Source: Heterocephalus glaber (taxonomy: Eukaryota; Chordata; Mammalia; Rodentia; Bathyergidae). Taken from it: DNA of 64,000 nucleotides. This document shows, one piece after another, positions 12,201-21,355 of this stretch. The DNA is taken from the NCBI RefSeq assembly GCF_000247695.1, contig NW_004624855.1, positions 3,211,693-3,275,692 on the forward strand, in the 5' to 3' direction. Made by a program: the position numbers and the translations under genes. The number at the start of each line of letters is the position of its first letter. Position 1 is the first letter of the stretch. The notes under the pieces were generated by a model. The model ran no database searches. It was not told the origin of the DNA and was given only the letters and a program-made list of their open reading frames with translations.

Positions 12201-15200
12201 AAGCTCAAGGTCCTGAGTTCAATTCCCAGTATCGGAAAAACAAAAACAAAAAAATCCCAACTATTAATTTTATCTAAAGTTATCAAGTCAAAAACTTACT
12301 AACCACAATAATAAAACACAGAATATATTTAAATTATAACAAACACTACATAAAGTACCACAAAGTCGTACTTGACAATATGTACTTCTAAAACACTTAT
12401 ATGATAGTCACAGAAATTCAAAACTAGAAGTAATCTCAACCACTCCAATTTGTACAAGAAAAAATGAAGGACATTAAGTTAAATGAATGGGCCTCGGCCA
12501 TACTTAGGACAAAGAGTTAAGTTCATTTCACTAGTAAAAAATGTATTTCTTCCATACTAGAAATCATGTTTTAGGATCACAGTTTTTTCAAATGTTAGAT
12601 ACAAAAGGAAAAACTACATCAAAAGAAGCCTATTAATTTGTTAAACTGAAAGTTTCTTAAGAGGGTTTTGCCCTACAAGTTATACACTTTGTACAAATGC
12701 TTCCCAAGTAACAATTCTGAACATTTTACACCTCTAGGGGAGAAAAAAATTCAGATTCTATTGGAAAAAAATTTTTTTTTCTTCAAACAGGGTGTCACCA
12801 TGTAGTTCAGGCTGGCCTTGAACTCATGGCGATCCTCCTACCTCAGCCTCCTAAGTGCTGGTATTACAGATGTGTGCTACGACACTTAGCCAGATTCTGT
12901 TAATTTAAAAGTCACCCATGCTAATGTTGTAGTTCTTGAAAGTGTTTACCTAAGTGTTTCTATAAAGAACAAACAGGCCAGCAAACATATTTAAAAAGTA
13001 TATTAAGTGACTTGATAAAAACAAAATATTTCACGTAAACATTGCAGCATAAATCTCAATATAATGTTCTATAGAAATATTTTTATATTTTGATAGAACA
13101 TTTTACCTCAGAATTAACTCATCTCGCGCCATAACTTTGAAGTCTGTTTCACTCAGTCGAACCTATAATGAAAATTTTAAAAATGAAGTAAATACCCTTT
13201 TGAAATTAACGTAAAGCTGCTCCCAAGAGGAACTCTTGAGCCAGGCTATAATCTCACCAATCCCAGCACTTGGGAGGCCAAGGCAGGAAGATCTTGAGTT
13301 CAAAGCCAGCTTGGGCTACACAGTAAGTTTAAGTCCAGCCTGGACTACATAGCAAGGATATCTTAAAAAAGGGAACTCTGTACTAAGACCTATGTAACAA
13401 CTCTTGAGTTTGAGATTATGGCTCAGTACTTCTTATCATATGTTTAAAAATATTATTTTATTAGAAAGAAGTTTTAAAAGGCAAAGTACTGGAGCTGGGC
13501 ATAATGGTGCATGCCTGTAATCCCAGCTACTTGAGAATCTGAGACAATAAGATCACAAGTTCAAGGCCAGCCTGGACAGCTGAAGTGAGACTATCTCAAA
13601 ATAAATTTTAAAAGGTGCTGGTATGTAGCTCAGTGCAAAGGCACTGGGTTCCATCCCCAGTACTGGGTTGGGGGTGGTGTTGGTAAAAACTGAGAAACAA
13701 AAATAACAAAGCTAGAAATGGATATGCCATGTGACCCAGCAGTCCCCTCGACACAACTCCAGTTTAGGATGGAACCCAGGGCCTAATGCATGACAGGCAA
13801 GCACTCTACCAATGAGCTACATTTCCAGCCCCTTCGATTTTTTGAGACAGGATCTTGCTGAATTGCCCAAGTGAGGCTTAGGCTTACAATCCTTTTGCCC
13901 TAGCCTCCTAAACAGCTCAATTATAGGCAGGTATCACCAAGTAGGACTAGCACTTGCACTCTTTAAGTGTATACCCCAGAGAAATTAAAACATGTTCATA
14001 GTAGCTTTATGTGAAAACAGCCAAAAACTATGACACATCTACACTATGGAATACTGATTAACAAGGAAGACTATTGATATATGAAACTTGAATAAACCCT
14101 GAGAAAACTATGCTGAATGAAAATATAATTTCAAAAAGATACTTCATGATTTCCTTTACGTAACACTCATGAAATAAGAGTTATAGAAATGGAAAACTGC
14201 TTAGCAGTTTCCAGGGATTTAGGGATGAAGCAAAAAGTTGGATGTTGCTATAAAGGAGTCAGACAAGAGCCTCAGGGTGATGCTTTGGATATGCTGATTG
14301 GTGAAGGTTACACAAAGCTAGACCTGCAAAAAAAAACTATATAGAGCTATACAAATACAGAGTGTATGTATTAACTGGGGAAATTTGAATTGGACTGTAG
14401 CAATGGCAATTTCCTGGTTTTCATACTGTTATTCAAGATGTCTGAAAGATACATAAAAAGTTAAATTTATTTTGCAAAGGTTCTATGTAGTTCAGGCAGG
14501 CCTCAAACTCGTGGTGATCCTCCTGCCTCACTCTCCCAAGTGCTGGAATTACAGCCATGTGCCACTATGCCCAGCTATAAGATATTAACACTGAAAGAGG
14601 ATCCATGATGTATGCACAGAACTTCCCTGTACATTTCTTTACAACTTCCTGTGAAATCTATAATTATTTCAAAAAAGTTAAAAAGGGAGCATAAACTGAA
14701 ACTGTTTCATAAATCGAGAAGTATTTTGTTTTCCCTATACCAAGTAGTGATTGTAAGGGTGAGGTACTTACAGTTTAGTATAAAATTCAGGCATTATTAG
14801 TTTGTCTTTAAAGATACTTGGGTTGTAGCTATGTGGTAGAACACTTGTCTAATAAGCATGAGGCTGTAGGTTTGATCCCCAGCACACCCTCAACATATAT
14901 TTCCAAGTGTAATATGAACCAATGACATAGTAGTATTACAAAAGGAAAGCAGGGAAAAACATTACACCAGATATGGAAAGACTGCCAGAGGAAGCACATA
15001 GTAATTCTCATGTTACTAATACACAATATAATTCTTTATTCATTTTATGTATTTGATTCAAAAAATGACTACAGAAATTTCCATAATACATAACTAAGTT
15101 GTTCACTTAATTATTAACTCTAACAAGCATATACCTTGCTTCTCCCACTGCATCACAAATTCCTCCTAGAAACTACTAGTTTTTTTCAACACTGTGTGCA

Positions 15201-15666
15201 TATGCATAGTATATATGTAACAGTAAGGAAAACTCAAGGTACAATACAGAATGGGGGAAAACAGGTTAGAAACAAAACTTCAGGAAAAAGGTAGACTTAA
15301 AAACTAGTTAATCTCAAAGCCAGGCATGGTGGCGCACACCTGTAATCCTAGCACTTGGGAGACTGAGGCAGGAGGATGGCTGCCAGTTCGAAGCCCTGTC
15401 TCAAAACAAGCTAATCTAAAAAATATACAAGTGGTTTTAAAAGTTACAGTCACAGGGATTTAAATTAGGAAAAATGAATATAGTAACTTGTGAAATAACC
15501 TTTCTTGAGGTGTATATGTATATATTTTAACAAAGATTATTATTATAAATGCAAGAGGTGAAAATTAAGGAAACAATAAAAAATCCCCTTAAGCTTTATT
15601 ATTAAAAAAGTACTTAAAAACTGCTGAAAAGCATACCTTTTTGGGAAGAGGTTCTTCGTTGGTCAT
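3069..15666 (-). CDS. WTAP: WTAP, m6A methyltransferase regulatory subunit (5' half of coding region)
   Basis: WTAP is the WT1-associated protein of nuclear speckles that binds the METTL3-METTL14 heterodimer and recruits it to mRNA for N6-adenosine methylation; it is also linked to splicing control. Five coding exons were joined here (15666-15637, 13162-13107, 9585-9527, 8360-8233, 3247-3069). All have GT/AG borders and compatible phases, giving 150 complete codons plus two bases. The protein opens [18 protein letters not shown], with a basic PKKVR cluster resembling a nuclear-localisation signal, then a Glu/Lys/Gln-rich heptad-like stretch (residues ~30-150, including a QQQQ run) typical of the WTAP coiled coil. 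Full-length orthologues are about 396 residues, so the C-terminal exons must lie left of position 1. The neighbour SOD2 in divergent orientation matches the known mammalian order. Identification is from recognised protein sequence and is secure. Confidence 0.97.
3384..3455 (+). repeat. ID-like SINE, diverged
   Basis: Retains tctagctccatggcacagca and ccctgggttcaatcctcagc; lies in WTAP intron 5. Confidence 0.75.
3568..3714 (-). repeat. B1 SINE with internal duplication
   Basis: Antisense copy with two gtag..caggctg blocks (29-bp duplication) and an intact RNA polymerase III A-box end. Confidence 0.85.
4025..4225 (+). repeat. ancient mammalian SINE (MIR-like)
   Basis: Contains ttataaagctggaaggtact, ctcaaggatacagtaaggtc and ctcaggcctcctgattccag in the order of old mammalian SINE copies. 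Confidence 0.5.
4580..4733 (+). repeat. B1 SINE with internal duplication
   Basis: gccaggtgtagtggcgtatg start, two ggccagcctg blocks and an A-rich (acaaa)n tail. Confidence 0.88.
4975..5100 (+). repeat. B1 SINE, 5' end lost
   Basis: Starts inside the element at gccaatcctaacactgagg and ends in tctcaaaaaacaaaacaaaa. Confidence 0.82.
5189..5590 (+). repeat. cluster of ID-like SINEs, one nested
   Basis: A young ID (5189-5279) lies inside an older ID-like half (5288-5371), shown by the 16-bp duplication ataaaaatcgaagatg at 5173-5188 and 5280-5295. Diverged ID copies follow at 5372-5450 and 5512-5590. Confidence 0.82.
6201..6300 (-). repeat. ID-like SINE followed by a 16-base G run
   Basis: Antisense ID at 6201-6275 (actaccggggatcgaaat through ctgagctaaagccc). 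An uninterrupted G16 tract occupies 6284-6299. Confidence 0.82.
6352..6437 (-). repeat. ID-like SINE
   Basis: Nearly intact antisense copy, ggtaccagggattgaacttg to gctaaaatccccagccc. Confidence 0.9.
6812..6899 (+). repeat. ID-like SINE with C-run tail
   Basis: The body ends ccccagta and is followed by C11 and then A6 before the flank. Confidence 0.85.
7028..7087 (+). repeat. ID-like SINE, 5' truncated
   Basis: Starts in the anticodon-arm region (gcctgccttgaaagtgcaag) and keeps the A tail. Confidence 0.82.
7221..7311 (+). repeat. ID-like SINE
   Basis: Flanked by aagtgaaatatgtta and aagtgaaatacgtta, one mismatch. Confidence 0.9.
7312..8232. other. WTAP intron 5, unique sequence
   Basis: About 0.9 kb between the ID at 7221 and WTAP exon 5 without recognisable repeats or reading frames; ordinary AT-rich intron. 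Confidence 0.5.
8233..8360 (-). CDS. WTAP: WTAP exon 5 (residues 49-91)
   Basis: A 128-base exon with acceptor CATCAG and donor GTAAGT. It encodes the Glu/Gln/Lys-rich coiled coil, including [15 protein letters not shown], and ends on a complete Thr91 codon. Confidence 0.96.
8602..8661 (-). repeat. B1 SINE fragment
   Basis: Only the tail-proximal part remains: ccagggtcttgctctgtag and caggctggcactgaactcac. Confidence 0.75.
8768..8864 (+). repeat. ID-like SINE
   Basis: Flanked by tttcataatgt on both sides; a short internal duplication (ccaccttccaccgcctgcc) lengthens the body. Confidence 0.88.
9050..9140 (-). repeat. ID-like SINE
   Basis: Antisense body from ggtaccagggatcaaacttg to gagctaaatccttggccc. 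Confidence 0.88.
9341..9406 (+). repeat. ID-like SINE, 5' truncated
   Basis: Keeps caaggtcctgagtttgatcc and a tail of ~17 A, ending ~120 bases from WTAP exon 4. Confidence 0.82.
9527..9585 (-). CDS. WTAP: WTAP exon 4 (residues 29-49)
   Basis: A 59-base exon flanked by CATTAG and the consensus donor GTAAGT completes Arg29 and encodes [19 protein letters not shown] plus the first base of Ser49. It forms part of the amino-terminal coiled coil that contacts METTL3 in the known complex. Confidence 0.95.
9702..9787 (-). repeat. ID-like SINE with C-run tail
   Basis: On the plus strand a G-run (9703-9713) replaces most of the T tract; the flanks share tgcattact. Confidence 0.82.
10204..10500 (+). 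repeat. two B1 SINEs, the second split by a 41-nt ID 5' fragment
   Basis: First B1 10204-10320; second B1 10321-10495 is opened at 10401-10441 by gggctggggattttagctca...cctgcctca, the 5' half of an ID element without tail. The host text repeats as agtttgagttca (10389-10400) and agtgagttca (10442-10451). Confidence 0.8.
10543..10732 (+). repeat. B1-dID dimeric SINE
   Basis: Starts accaggcatggtggctcatg; the ID half actagggatataggtcagtg begins near 10663. Confidence 0.85.
11450..11543 (+). repeat. ID-like SINE
   Basis: Flanked by aagattact on both sides; full body and tail of mixed A and G. Confidence 0.88.
11854..11936 (+). repeat. ID-like SINE, diverged
   Basis: caaggccaaggagtgtactt to ccttagcaccag; loop sequence gcgtagtaggcacaaggcc. 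Confidence 0.75.
12161..12254 (+). repeat. ID-like SINE
   Basis: gacagggatgtaggtcagtg to aattcccagtatcgg, with an (acaaa) tail. Confidence 0.83.
12769..12891 (-). repeat. B1 SINE without internal duplication
   Basis: Antisense copy from the T-rich tract to gacacttagcc; a single caggctggccttgaactcat block. Confidence 0.85.
13107..13162 (-). CDS. WTAP: WTAP exon 3 (residues 11-29)
   Basis: A 56-base exon between a TTATAG acceptor and a GTAAAA donor encodes [18 protein letters not shown] and the first two bases of Arg29. Length and phase join exons 2 and 4 without a frameshift. Confidence 0.95.
13240..13372 (+). repeat. B1 SINE with internal duplication
   Basis: Two copies of the block: gagttcaaagccagcttggg and gtttaagtccagcctggac. 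Lies 78 bases from WTAP exon 3. Confidence 0.83.
13494..13672 (+). repeat. B1-dID dimeric SINE
   Basis: gctgggcataatggtgcatg start; ID half gtgctggtatgtagctcagt; G-rich end. Confidence 0.85.
13690..14460 (+). mobile_element. old LINE-1 3' end, interrupted by an antisense B1-dID
   Basis: ccatgtgacccagcagtccc (13725-13745), gtgtataccccagagaaatt and ggtatggaatactga-like text followed by a 3'-UTR-like stretch match the end of ORF2 and the 3' UTR of old L1M elements. A B1-dID (13746-13960) breaks it. Confidence 0.7.
13746..13960 (-). repeat. B1-dID dimeric SINE inside L1
   Basis: ID half first on the plus strand (aggatggaacccagggccta to catttccagcccc), then the B1 half to gcaggtatcacc. Confidence 0.8.
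14475..14577 (-). repeat. B1 SINE, truncated
   Basis: ttctatgtagttcaggcagg to gccactatgcccagc. Confidence 0.83.
14815..14888 (+). repeat. ID-like SINE, diverged
   Basis: gttgtagctatgtggtagaa and ggtttgatccccagcac; no A tail remains. Confidence 0.78.
14889..15317. other. WTAP intron 2, unique sequence
   Basis: AT-rich, non-repetitive intron sequence; no supportable feature. Confidence 0.5.
15318..15410 (+). repeat. B1 SINE, shortened
   Basis: gccaggcatggtggcgcaca start; the right half is deleted, joining gttcgaag to ccctgtctc. Confidence 0.85.
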
Positions 15667-15674
15667 CTTGAATC
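15637..15674 (-). CDS. WTAP: WTAP exon 2 (start codon; residues 1-10)
   Basis: Acceptor TTTTAG at 15675-15680 and donor GTATGC at 15636-15631 bound this 38-base exon. Eight bases of 5' UTR precede the ATG at 15666-15664, and the exon ends exactly after Lys10, phase 0. The encoded [10 protein letters not shown] is the invariant WTAP amino terminus. Confidence 0.95.
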
Positions 15675-15854
15675 CTAAAAAAATAAGGTTGGGGAAAAGA
15701 GGTTCAATTGACTCTCTTACAATTAAAGTAGAACAAAAAATACTGGTTCTTTCAAATCAATTTATTAGCAAATTAAGTTATATTAAATCAACAGATTTTT
15801 AAAATTTTAAATCTTTTATTTTAGAATAGTTTTAATTTTTAAAAGAGATGATAC

Positions 15855-15943
15855 AGGGCCAGGGATTTAGATCAGTGATTCCACCGCTTGCCGTGCAAGC
15901 GCAAGGACCCGAGTTCGATCCCCAGTACAGAAAAAAAAAGAGA
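15855..15943 (+). repeat. ID-like SINE
   Basis: gggccagggatttagatcag to cgatccccagtac plus an A tail, in WTAP intron 1. Confidence 0.88.
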
Positions 15944-16443
15944 GAAATGAAATGGTATCAGAGTTCCTGTATACTCAATACCCAGTTTCCCATTTAACAT
16001 CTTTCATTATTATGGCTGTTAGGTAAATCTTACAAACTCCTTACAAAAGACAAATCTTATAGTGAAGTGATAAGTAGGCTGAAGTCAGATATTGACCTCA
16101 GGCAGTAAGCTAGGCATATTGCTGAGGGAATACAGAAAGGTATTATCTGTTTCTAAGCCCTTCCTCCTACAGCATTATGCTGTTACAGTAAGGTAGACTC
16201 TACCATAATTACGAGAGTTCAGTGCTCTCCAATGGCTTCATATTTTTAAAATAGTATTTATATTTAATGAAAATATTACTTTTTTATTCCCACACTTTTA
16301 TGCCACAGAATATTTCAAAATTAGCTCCTTTATAAATTTATACAAAACTTGCTTGATCCTGTTGCAAATAAGTACAGTAGAACATGTAAGTGGAGAATCA
16401 CTTTATAATACTTTTTAGAATGAATGCCAATAGCAGTTATTAC

Positions 16444-16524
16444 TTTTTTGGTACCGGGGATCGAACTCGGGTTCTTGCACTTGAGTAGCAGGCAGCGAAA
16501 CCACTAAGCTAAATCCTCGGGCCA
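16444..16524 (-). repeat. ID-like SINE
   Basis: Flanked by perfect agttattact repeats; the antisense body has a low-divergence ggtaccggggatcgaactcg end. Confidence 0.9.
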
Positions 16525-16742
16525 GTTATTACTTTTTAAAACAAATTCACACACTAAAAAAAGCTCCTGAAGAGAAACAGACTTGCAACAAACATAGCAT
16601 ATATATTAAAATATAAGACTGGGAAAATGTGTAAGATAGGAACTGACACATGAAATGTTCATAAGAAAATTCTATGAACACTAAAGTATTTGAATCAGTT
16701 TTGGGTACCCATACAGATTTTTTTTAAAGCATCTAAATTGTA

Positions 16743-17040
16743 AGCCAGGTGTGTGTCACATGCTGTGATCATGGCACTGGAAAGTGTGAGGCAGGAGGAC
16801 TGAGTTCAAGGGCAGCCTGGGTTACATAGGAAAGACCATCTCAAAACCAAACCAAAAACAAAAGAACTAATTTGTGCTTAAAATAATATAATTTATACAA
16901 ATTAAGAAATGAAGGTAGGTGTGATTTTGTACATCTGTAATCCCAGCACTTTGGAAGACTGAAGCAGGATCACAAATTCAAGCCCAGCCTGGGCAACTCA
17001 GCAAGACCATCTCAAAAACAAACAAAACACACACACAGAA
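16743..17040 (+). repeat. two diverged B1 SINEs in tandem
   Basis: 16743-16862 (gccaggtgtgtgtcacatgc) and 16913-17040 (ctgtaatcccagcactttgg), the second with an (acaaa/ca) tail. Confidence 0.8.
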
Positions 17041-17187
17041 AAATAAGAGTTCTTACCCTGAAAACACTTCTGCTGCTTCCTCATACTAGTATTAAAATTT
17101 GACCAGGAGATGAACCACTCTAGTTATTCCTAGGTATCATTTCTAACAGCACATTTATAAATCTTCTTACATTTAAAAATATCTCCA

Positions 17188-17226
17188 CCAAGTTCAATCC
17201 CCAGTACCAAAAAGAAAAAAAAAAAT
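17188..17226 (+). repeat. ID-like SINE, 3' end only
   Basis: caagttcaatccccagtacc plus an A-rich tail; strongly 5' truncated. Confidence 0.7.
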
Positions 17227-17507
17227 CTCCAGTTTAACTACTAAAAATTTGACCACAGAATGTGGAAGCAAGTTCTTAGAAAGCACATTATTTTTTAGTG
17301 AATATGAGATTTCTCAGATGATGATTTTTCAGTATCATTTTTACATACAAAACCAACTCTATAAATCAAGCATTCTAATTATACTATCATTAAACCCTAG
17401 TTTTCAGATTATGTTGTGCTGAAGGAATCAATATTTTAGGGGGGAAAAAAAATCATAAACTGACCATAGCATAAATTACTGACTTGCTTCCTCTCTTGGA
17501 AAATCTT

Positions 17508-17580
17508 ATGTGGGCCAGGGTATAGTACAATGATAAGGCAACTGCCTACTCTTGACTTGATCCCGAGTGCTGCAACTCTC
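17508..17580 (+). repeat. ID-like SINE, diverged
   Basis: gggccagggtatagtacaat and gacttgatcccgagtgc. Confidence 0.65.
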
Positions 17581-17675
17581 CCCTCAAAAACCAACTGAAA
17601 AAACCTCATAGGATATAACAAATAGATCAAACCTAAATGTATCATTTGTTTCTGAGCTTACTAATACAATGTGCT

Positions 17676-17800
17676 TTTTGTTTGTGTTTTGAGATGGGGG
17701 TCTTTTGTCATCCAGGCTGACCTCCAAATCCTAGGTTCAAATGAGCCTTCTGTCCTAGTCTCCCAGTAGCTGAGACTACAGATACATGTAAACATACCAA
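17676..17800 (-). repeat. B1 SINE, old
   Basis: gttttgagatgggggtctt and cctagtctcccagtagctga. Confidence 0.72.
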
Positions 17801-17880
17801 CTCTGTAATTTGTTATGTTGATCAAGTTTCTATCCTATGAAGTCAAGAACATTTTCTATAAGACAGAGTCTATGTTTTTC

Positions 17881-17968
17881 TATTTTTTTTTTTTTGGTAC
17901 CAGGGATTGAACTTGGGTCCTTGCACTTGCAGGGCAGGCGGCAGAACCACTGAGCTAAATCCCTGGTC
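17881..17968 (-). repeat. ID-like SINE
   Basis: Flanked by tatgtttttctattttt on both sides; T13 tract then ggtaccagggattgaac. Confidence 0.9.
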
Positions 17969-18310
17969 CTATGTTTTTCTATTTTTAAAAAATTAGTCCC
18001 CATTTACCTTTTCAACCCTTACTGCCCAATTTATATATCTGCTTAGTAGTAACAGGCTGGTCAGTGACTATCTTAATCTAGTAGCAGCCTTTCTACTCAT
18101 TTGGGAAACCCAAATCACGTTTATCTCCACAGAGGTCTAACTGCTTCTATTTTTGCATGTTTATAATGTGTCTTCACTCCATTAGACTACCTAAAAGTCT
18201 TAAACTCAAAAAAATCAAAACTGACATTTTTTTTGGAATTTCCCATTTGTCCAGAACTAAACATAGTAAGTAAACATAAATAATCTTTTTAATTAAAAAA
18301 CTCATCTACA

Positions 18311-18470
18311 AGCTGGGGATGGTGACACACGCCTGTGATCTCAGCACTTAGGAGACTGAGGCAGGAAGATTATCCTAAGTTTAAGGCCAACCTGGGCTAC
18401 ATAGTGAAACCCTGTCTCAGAAAAACCAAAAGTAAAACCAAACCAAACAAAACACACACACACAAGAAAC
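18311..18470 (+). repeat. B1 SINE with long A/C-rich tail
   Basis: agctggggatggtgacacac to ccctgtctcag, then (aaccaaa) and (ac)n. Confidence 0.83.
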
Positions 18471-18649
18471 AACAAAAATCCTCATCTATAATTTTAGCCA
18501 TTTGAACTATACATATTTAACTAGCCTGTGTGTATGTGTATCTATGTCACTAATCTCGTTAAAACCTAAAGGCTTCTCAATACGGTACATCCTTTGCTAT
18601 CCTCTCATATCTTCCTTCATAATTCTTATTTGTAGCCTGACATTTTATA

Positions 18650-18680
18650 CTTGATCTTAGCCAAAAGGCCGAGAAGCAAT
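18650..18680 (-). pseudogene. RNU2: U2 snRNA 5'-end fragment, tail-less retrocopy
   Basis: Read on the minus strand, 31 bases match nucleotides 1-31 of U2 snRNA with one change (ATTGCTTCTC for ATCGCTTCTC) and include GGCCTTTTGGCTAAGATCAA. It is bracketed by perfect 15-bp direct repeats gcctgacattttata at 18635-18649 and 18681-18695. No poly(A) follows. It is a 3'-truncated retroinsertion, not a functional snRNA gene. Confidence 0.93.
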
Positions 18681-18724
18681 GCCTGACATTTTATATACTT
18701 ACTGTTTTCGCAAATTATAAAGTA

Positions 18725-18830
18725 GTAAGCTCCATAATAGAATTGTCATTCTCTGATGCTGTCCTAGTGCCTACAGGGCACTAAAACATGTTAAATGAAA
18801 GTATGAACAAATGAATTTGTTTCAATTAGT
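18725..18830 (+). repeat. L2-like 3' end fragment
   Basis: agtaagctccataatagaat followed by gtcctagtgcctacagggca and ttaaatgaaagtatgaac resembles the L2 terminus. Confidence 0.4.
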
Positions 18831-19150
18831 AAAATCGTAAAGGTGAACTTGTTTGAATAGACCAACCTAAAACTTGTCCAGCACTAATCAAGATGACCAT
18901 CTCATTCCATAAGTTATAAAAATACAGACCTTAATGTAACAGGTCCTATGAGTTTTATGAGTGCTATTTTAAAAACAAAATTTATCCTTGTAGGTAGTCT
19001 ACCTATAATCTATCTACTAGGAGCCCTACCAACTCTGTACATAGAATTTCAGTTGAAAAACTTAAAAGCTTATGAATGTTACTTAAAATAAATTTTAGCT
19101 CAAGTTTTATTATATGGTTCTACTACCTGATAACTTCCCCTAGGTTTACC

Positions 19151-19304
19151 TTTTTTTTTTGGTACTAGGGACCGAATCCAGGTATTTCACACTAAGTTAC
19201 ATCCCCAGTCCTAAATTCCCTAAGCTGAGCTTGAATGTGTGATCCTCCTGCCTGAGCCTCCCAGAGTAGTGGGATTACAAGTGTGTGCCACCATGCCTAC
19301 CTGT
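19151..19304 (-). repeat. B1-dID dimeric SINE
   Basis: ggtactagggaccgaatcca begins the ID half; the B1 half ends gccaccatgcctacctg. Confidence 0.82.
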
Positions 19305-19354
19305 TTATTCTTGTAATAAATGGTTATTCAGATTTTTAGTCCATAAAAAATAAA

Positions 19355-19575
19355 ATTAACTGAGCATATAACCTGTAATCCCAGAACTGAGGGAGACTAA
19401 AGCAAGAGGACTGCAACCTGAGTCCAGCCTGGACAATTTAGCAAGATCCTGTCTCTTAGAGAGACCCTGTCTCAAAACAAATAAAATGGGGCCGGGGATG
19501 TAGCTTGGCGGCACCATGCCTGTCTGGCAAGCGCAAGGTCCCAGAGTTCGATCCCGGGTAGCAAAAACAAAAAGC
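19355..19575 (+). repeat. B1 SINE followed by a full ID-like SINE
   Basis: B1 part 19355-19485 with a duplicated end (agatcctgtctcttagagag then accctgtctc); ID 19489-19570. Confidence 0.83.
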
Positions 19576-19759
19576 AAACAACAATAAAACCCAAATCACA
19601 AAACAAATCAAATGTAGCTCTTAGATCACCCCTGAGTTTGTTCCACCACAAAACAAACCACACAAACAAAACCCCCCAAATAAAATGCAAACTTAATTAG
19701 CATCAAAGAGATACTAATCTGCTCATAAAGACATATATACATATATTTATATATACTTG

Positions 19760-19840
19760 GCAGAGGGGGTACCAGGGATCAAACTCAGGACCTTACTCTT
19801 GCCAGGCAGGCGCTGTGCTGCTCAGCTACATCCCCGGCCC
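19760..19840 (-). repeat. ID-like SINE
   Basis: ggtaccagggatcaaactca to gctacatccccggccc, preceded by an AT-rich (TATA)n tract. Confidence 0.88.
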
Positions 19841-19935
19841 TTGCTTATAAGGACATTTAAAGGACAAGAAAACAAAGGAAGTTCTGTTAATACTGGTAAG
19901 AACATTGAACTTTGGTAATCAAAAAGGGATAGACA

Positions 19936-20068
19936 GGGCCAGGGATTTAGCTCAGTGGTTCCAGTGCCTGCCTCGCAAGTGCAAGGTCCCGAGTTAGATC
20001 CCTGGTACAAAAAAAAGAAAGGGGTGGGGGGCAGACAGGGCTGGGGATGTAGCTCAGTTGTGCCTCAT
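19936..20068 (+). repeat. ID-like SINE and an ID 5' fragment
   Basis: Complete ID 19936-20020; a second start ggctggggatgtagctcagt at 20040 breaks off after ~24 bases into MIR-like text. Confidence 0.8.
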
Positions 20069-20350
20069 CTGCTGGAGCCTCAATTTACCCATCTCAAAAA
20101 AGATCACTACCATCATGGTCTAAAATTATTATGCCATTTTTGAAGATGGCACACGAATGGCATCATAGTATGATGAATGGCACAAAATGGACATTAATTA
20201 CTAGTTTTTCTCCCCATCAAAATAAAGACCCTAATCAATGTTCTCTGAAAAACCTAAAGGGAAAATTCATAGAATAAAAATGACAAAGGGTCCTCCTGTG
20301 TTTCTAAATTTTACTGAAAAAACTTGGTGAGCTCCAATTTTCAGAATTCT

Positions 20351-20420
20351 TAAACAGAAATTACTTTTATTTCTAACATGGGCTTTAAACAGAAATTACT
20401 TTTATTTCTAACATGGGCTT
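20351..20420. repeat. perfect 35-bp tandem duplication
   Basis: The unit beginning taaacagaaattacttttat occurs at 20351-20385 and again at 20386-20420 without a mismatch. Confidence 0.97.
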
Positions 20421-20446
20421 ATGTCTATTTCTCTTTGAAAAGTTTG

Positions 20447-20735
20447 GGGCTGGTAATGTAGTTCAGTGATAGAGTGACTGCCTAGCTTAAGAGGCCCTGG
20501 GTTCAATCCCTAGTACTGGAGGGGGAGGAGGGGTGCTGGTGTTGGGTTGGGCACAGTGGTACACACCTATAATTCCAGCTACACAGGTAGCTGAGGCAGG
20601 AGAATCACAAGTTCCAGGCTAGCCTGGGCAATTTAGTGAGACACTGTCTCAAAACTAATAAAAAGGAATATAGCTGTAGTAGATCACTTCCCTAGCTTCT
20701 GTGAGGGCCCATGTTCAACCTCCAACATGGGAAAA
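20447..20735 (+). repeat. ID-like SINE then B1-dID
   Basis: ID 20447-20520 (gctggtaatgtagttcagtg), then B1 from 20546 and a diverged ID half from ~20662. Confidence 0.8.
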
Positions 20736-20836
20736 CAAACAAACAAAACCACCAAAAACAATTTCCTTGAGAGTCCCTGATATACCACAGTTAAATGCAA
20801 TCTGACTAAAGGCAAATTACAATAGGTTTGAAATTT

Positions 20837-20912
20837 TTGGGGGGGGTATTGAACTCAGGACCTTGCGCTTGTGAGGCAGGTGGCGGCACCACTGAGCTAA
20901 ATCCCCGGCCCA
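20837..20912 (-). repeat. ID-like SINE with C-run tail
   Basis: On the plus strand G8 precedes tattgaactcaggacc; the flanks share tgaaattt. Confidence 0.85.
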
Positions 20913-21182
20913 ACTGAAATTTAAAAGCATCTACAACATTCAACTATTTAGTCAATATTAAACCTCGTTCTCAATTTTGACATACACTTTACATGAATGT
21001 AATAAGAATCTTATTCCTCACAGCAACTTTTTTTTAGCCTTTGAGAGGCACAATAATCACCTAAAGTCAATTTTACATAAAGACAAAGGATATTCCATTT
21101 TCTAAGAGCAATCTATTTTTATATCAGAAAAATGAAATTTGGAAGCAATTAAAGTTGAATCCTAAATTTTGAGAAGAAAAAA

Positions 21183-21355
21183 ATGAACACATACTCAGTG
21201 CTAAGAGTCAGACGTATCTAATAATCACAACTTTTCAAAGTCAAAGTTAGTCCCCATTTCCCAGCATGAATGAAAGTGACTAAGTCATTCGGTGACTTTC
21301 TCAAGTTAAAACAACCACTTATAACTCGGTGTTACGGCCCTAAATTCAGTGTCTC
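21183..21355 (+). repeat. MIR SINE
   Basis: Contains acacatactcagtgctaag, aataatcacaact, gtccccatttcccag and gtgactttctcaagtt, in MIR order. Confidence 0.65.
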
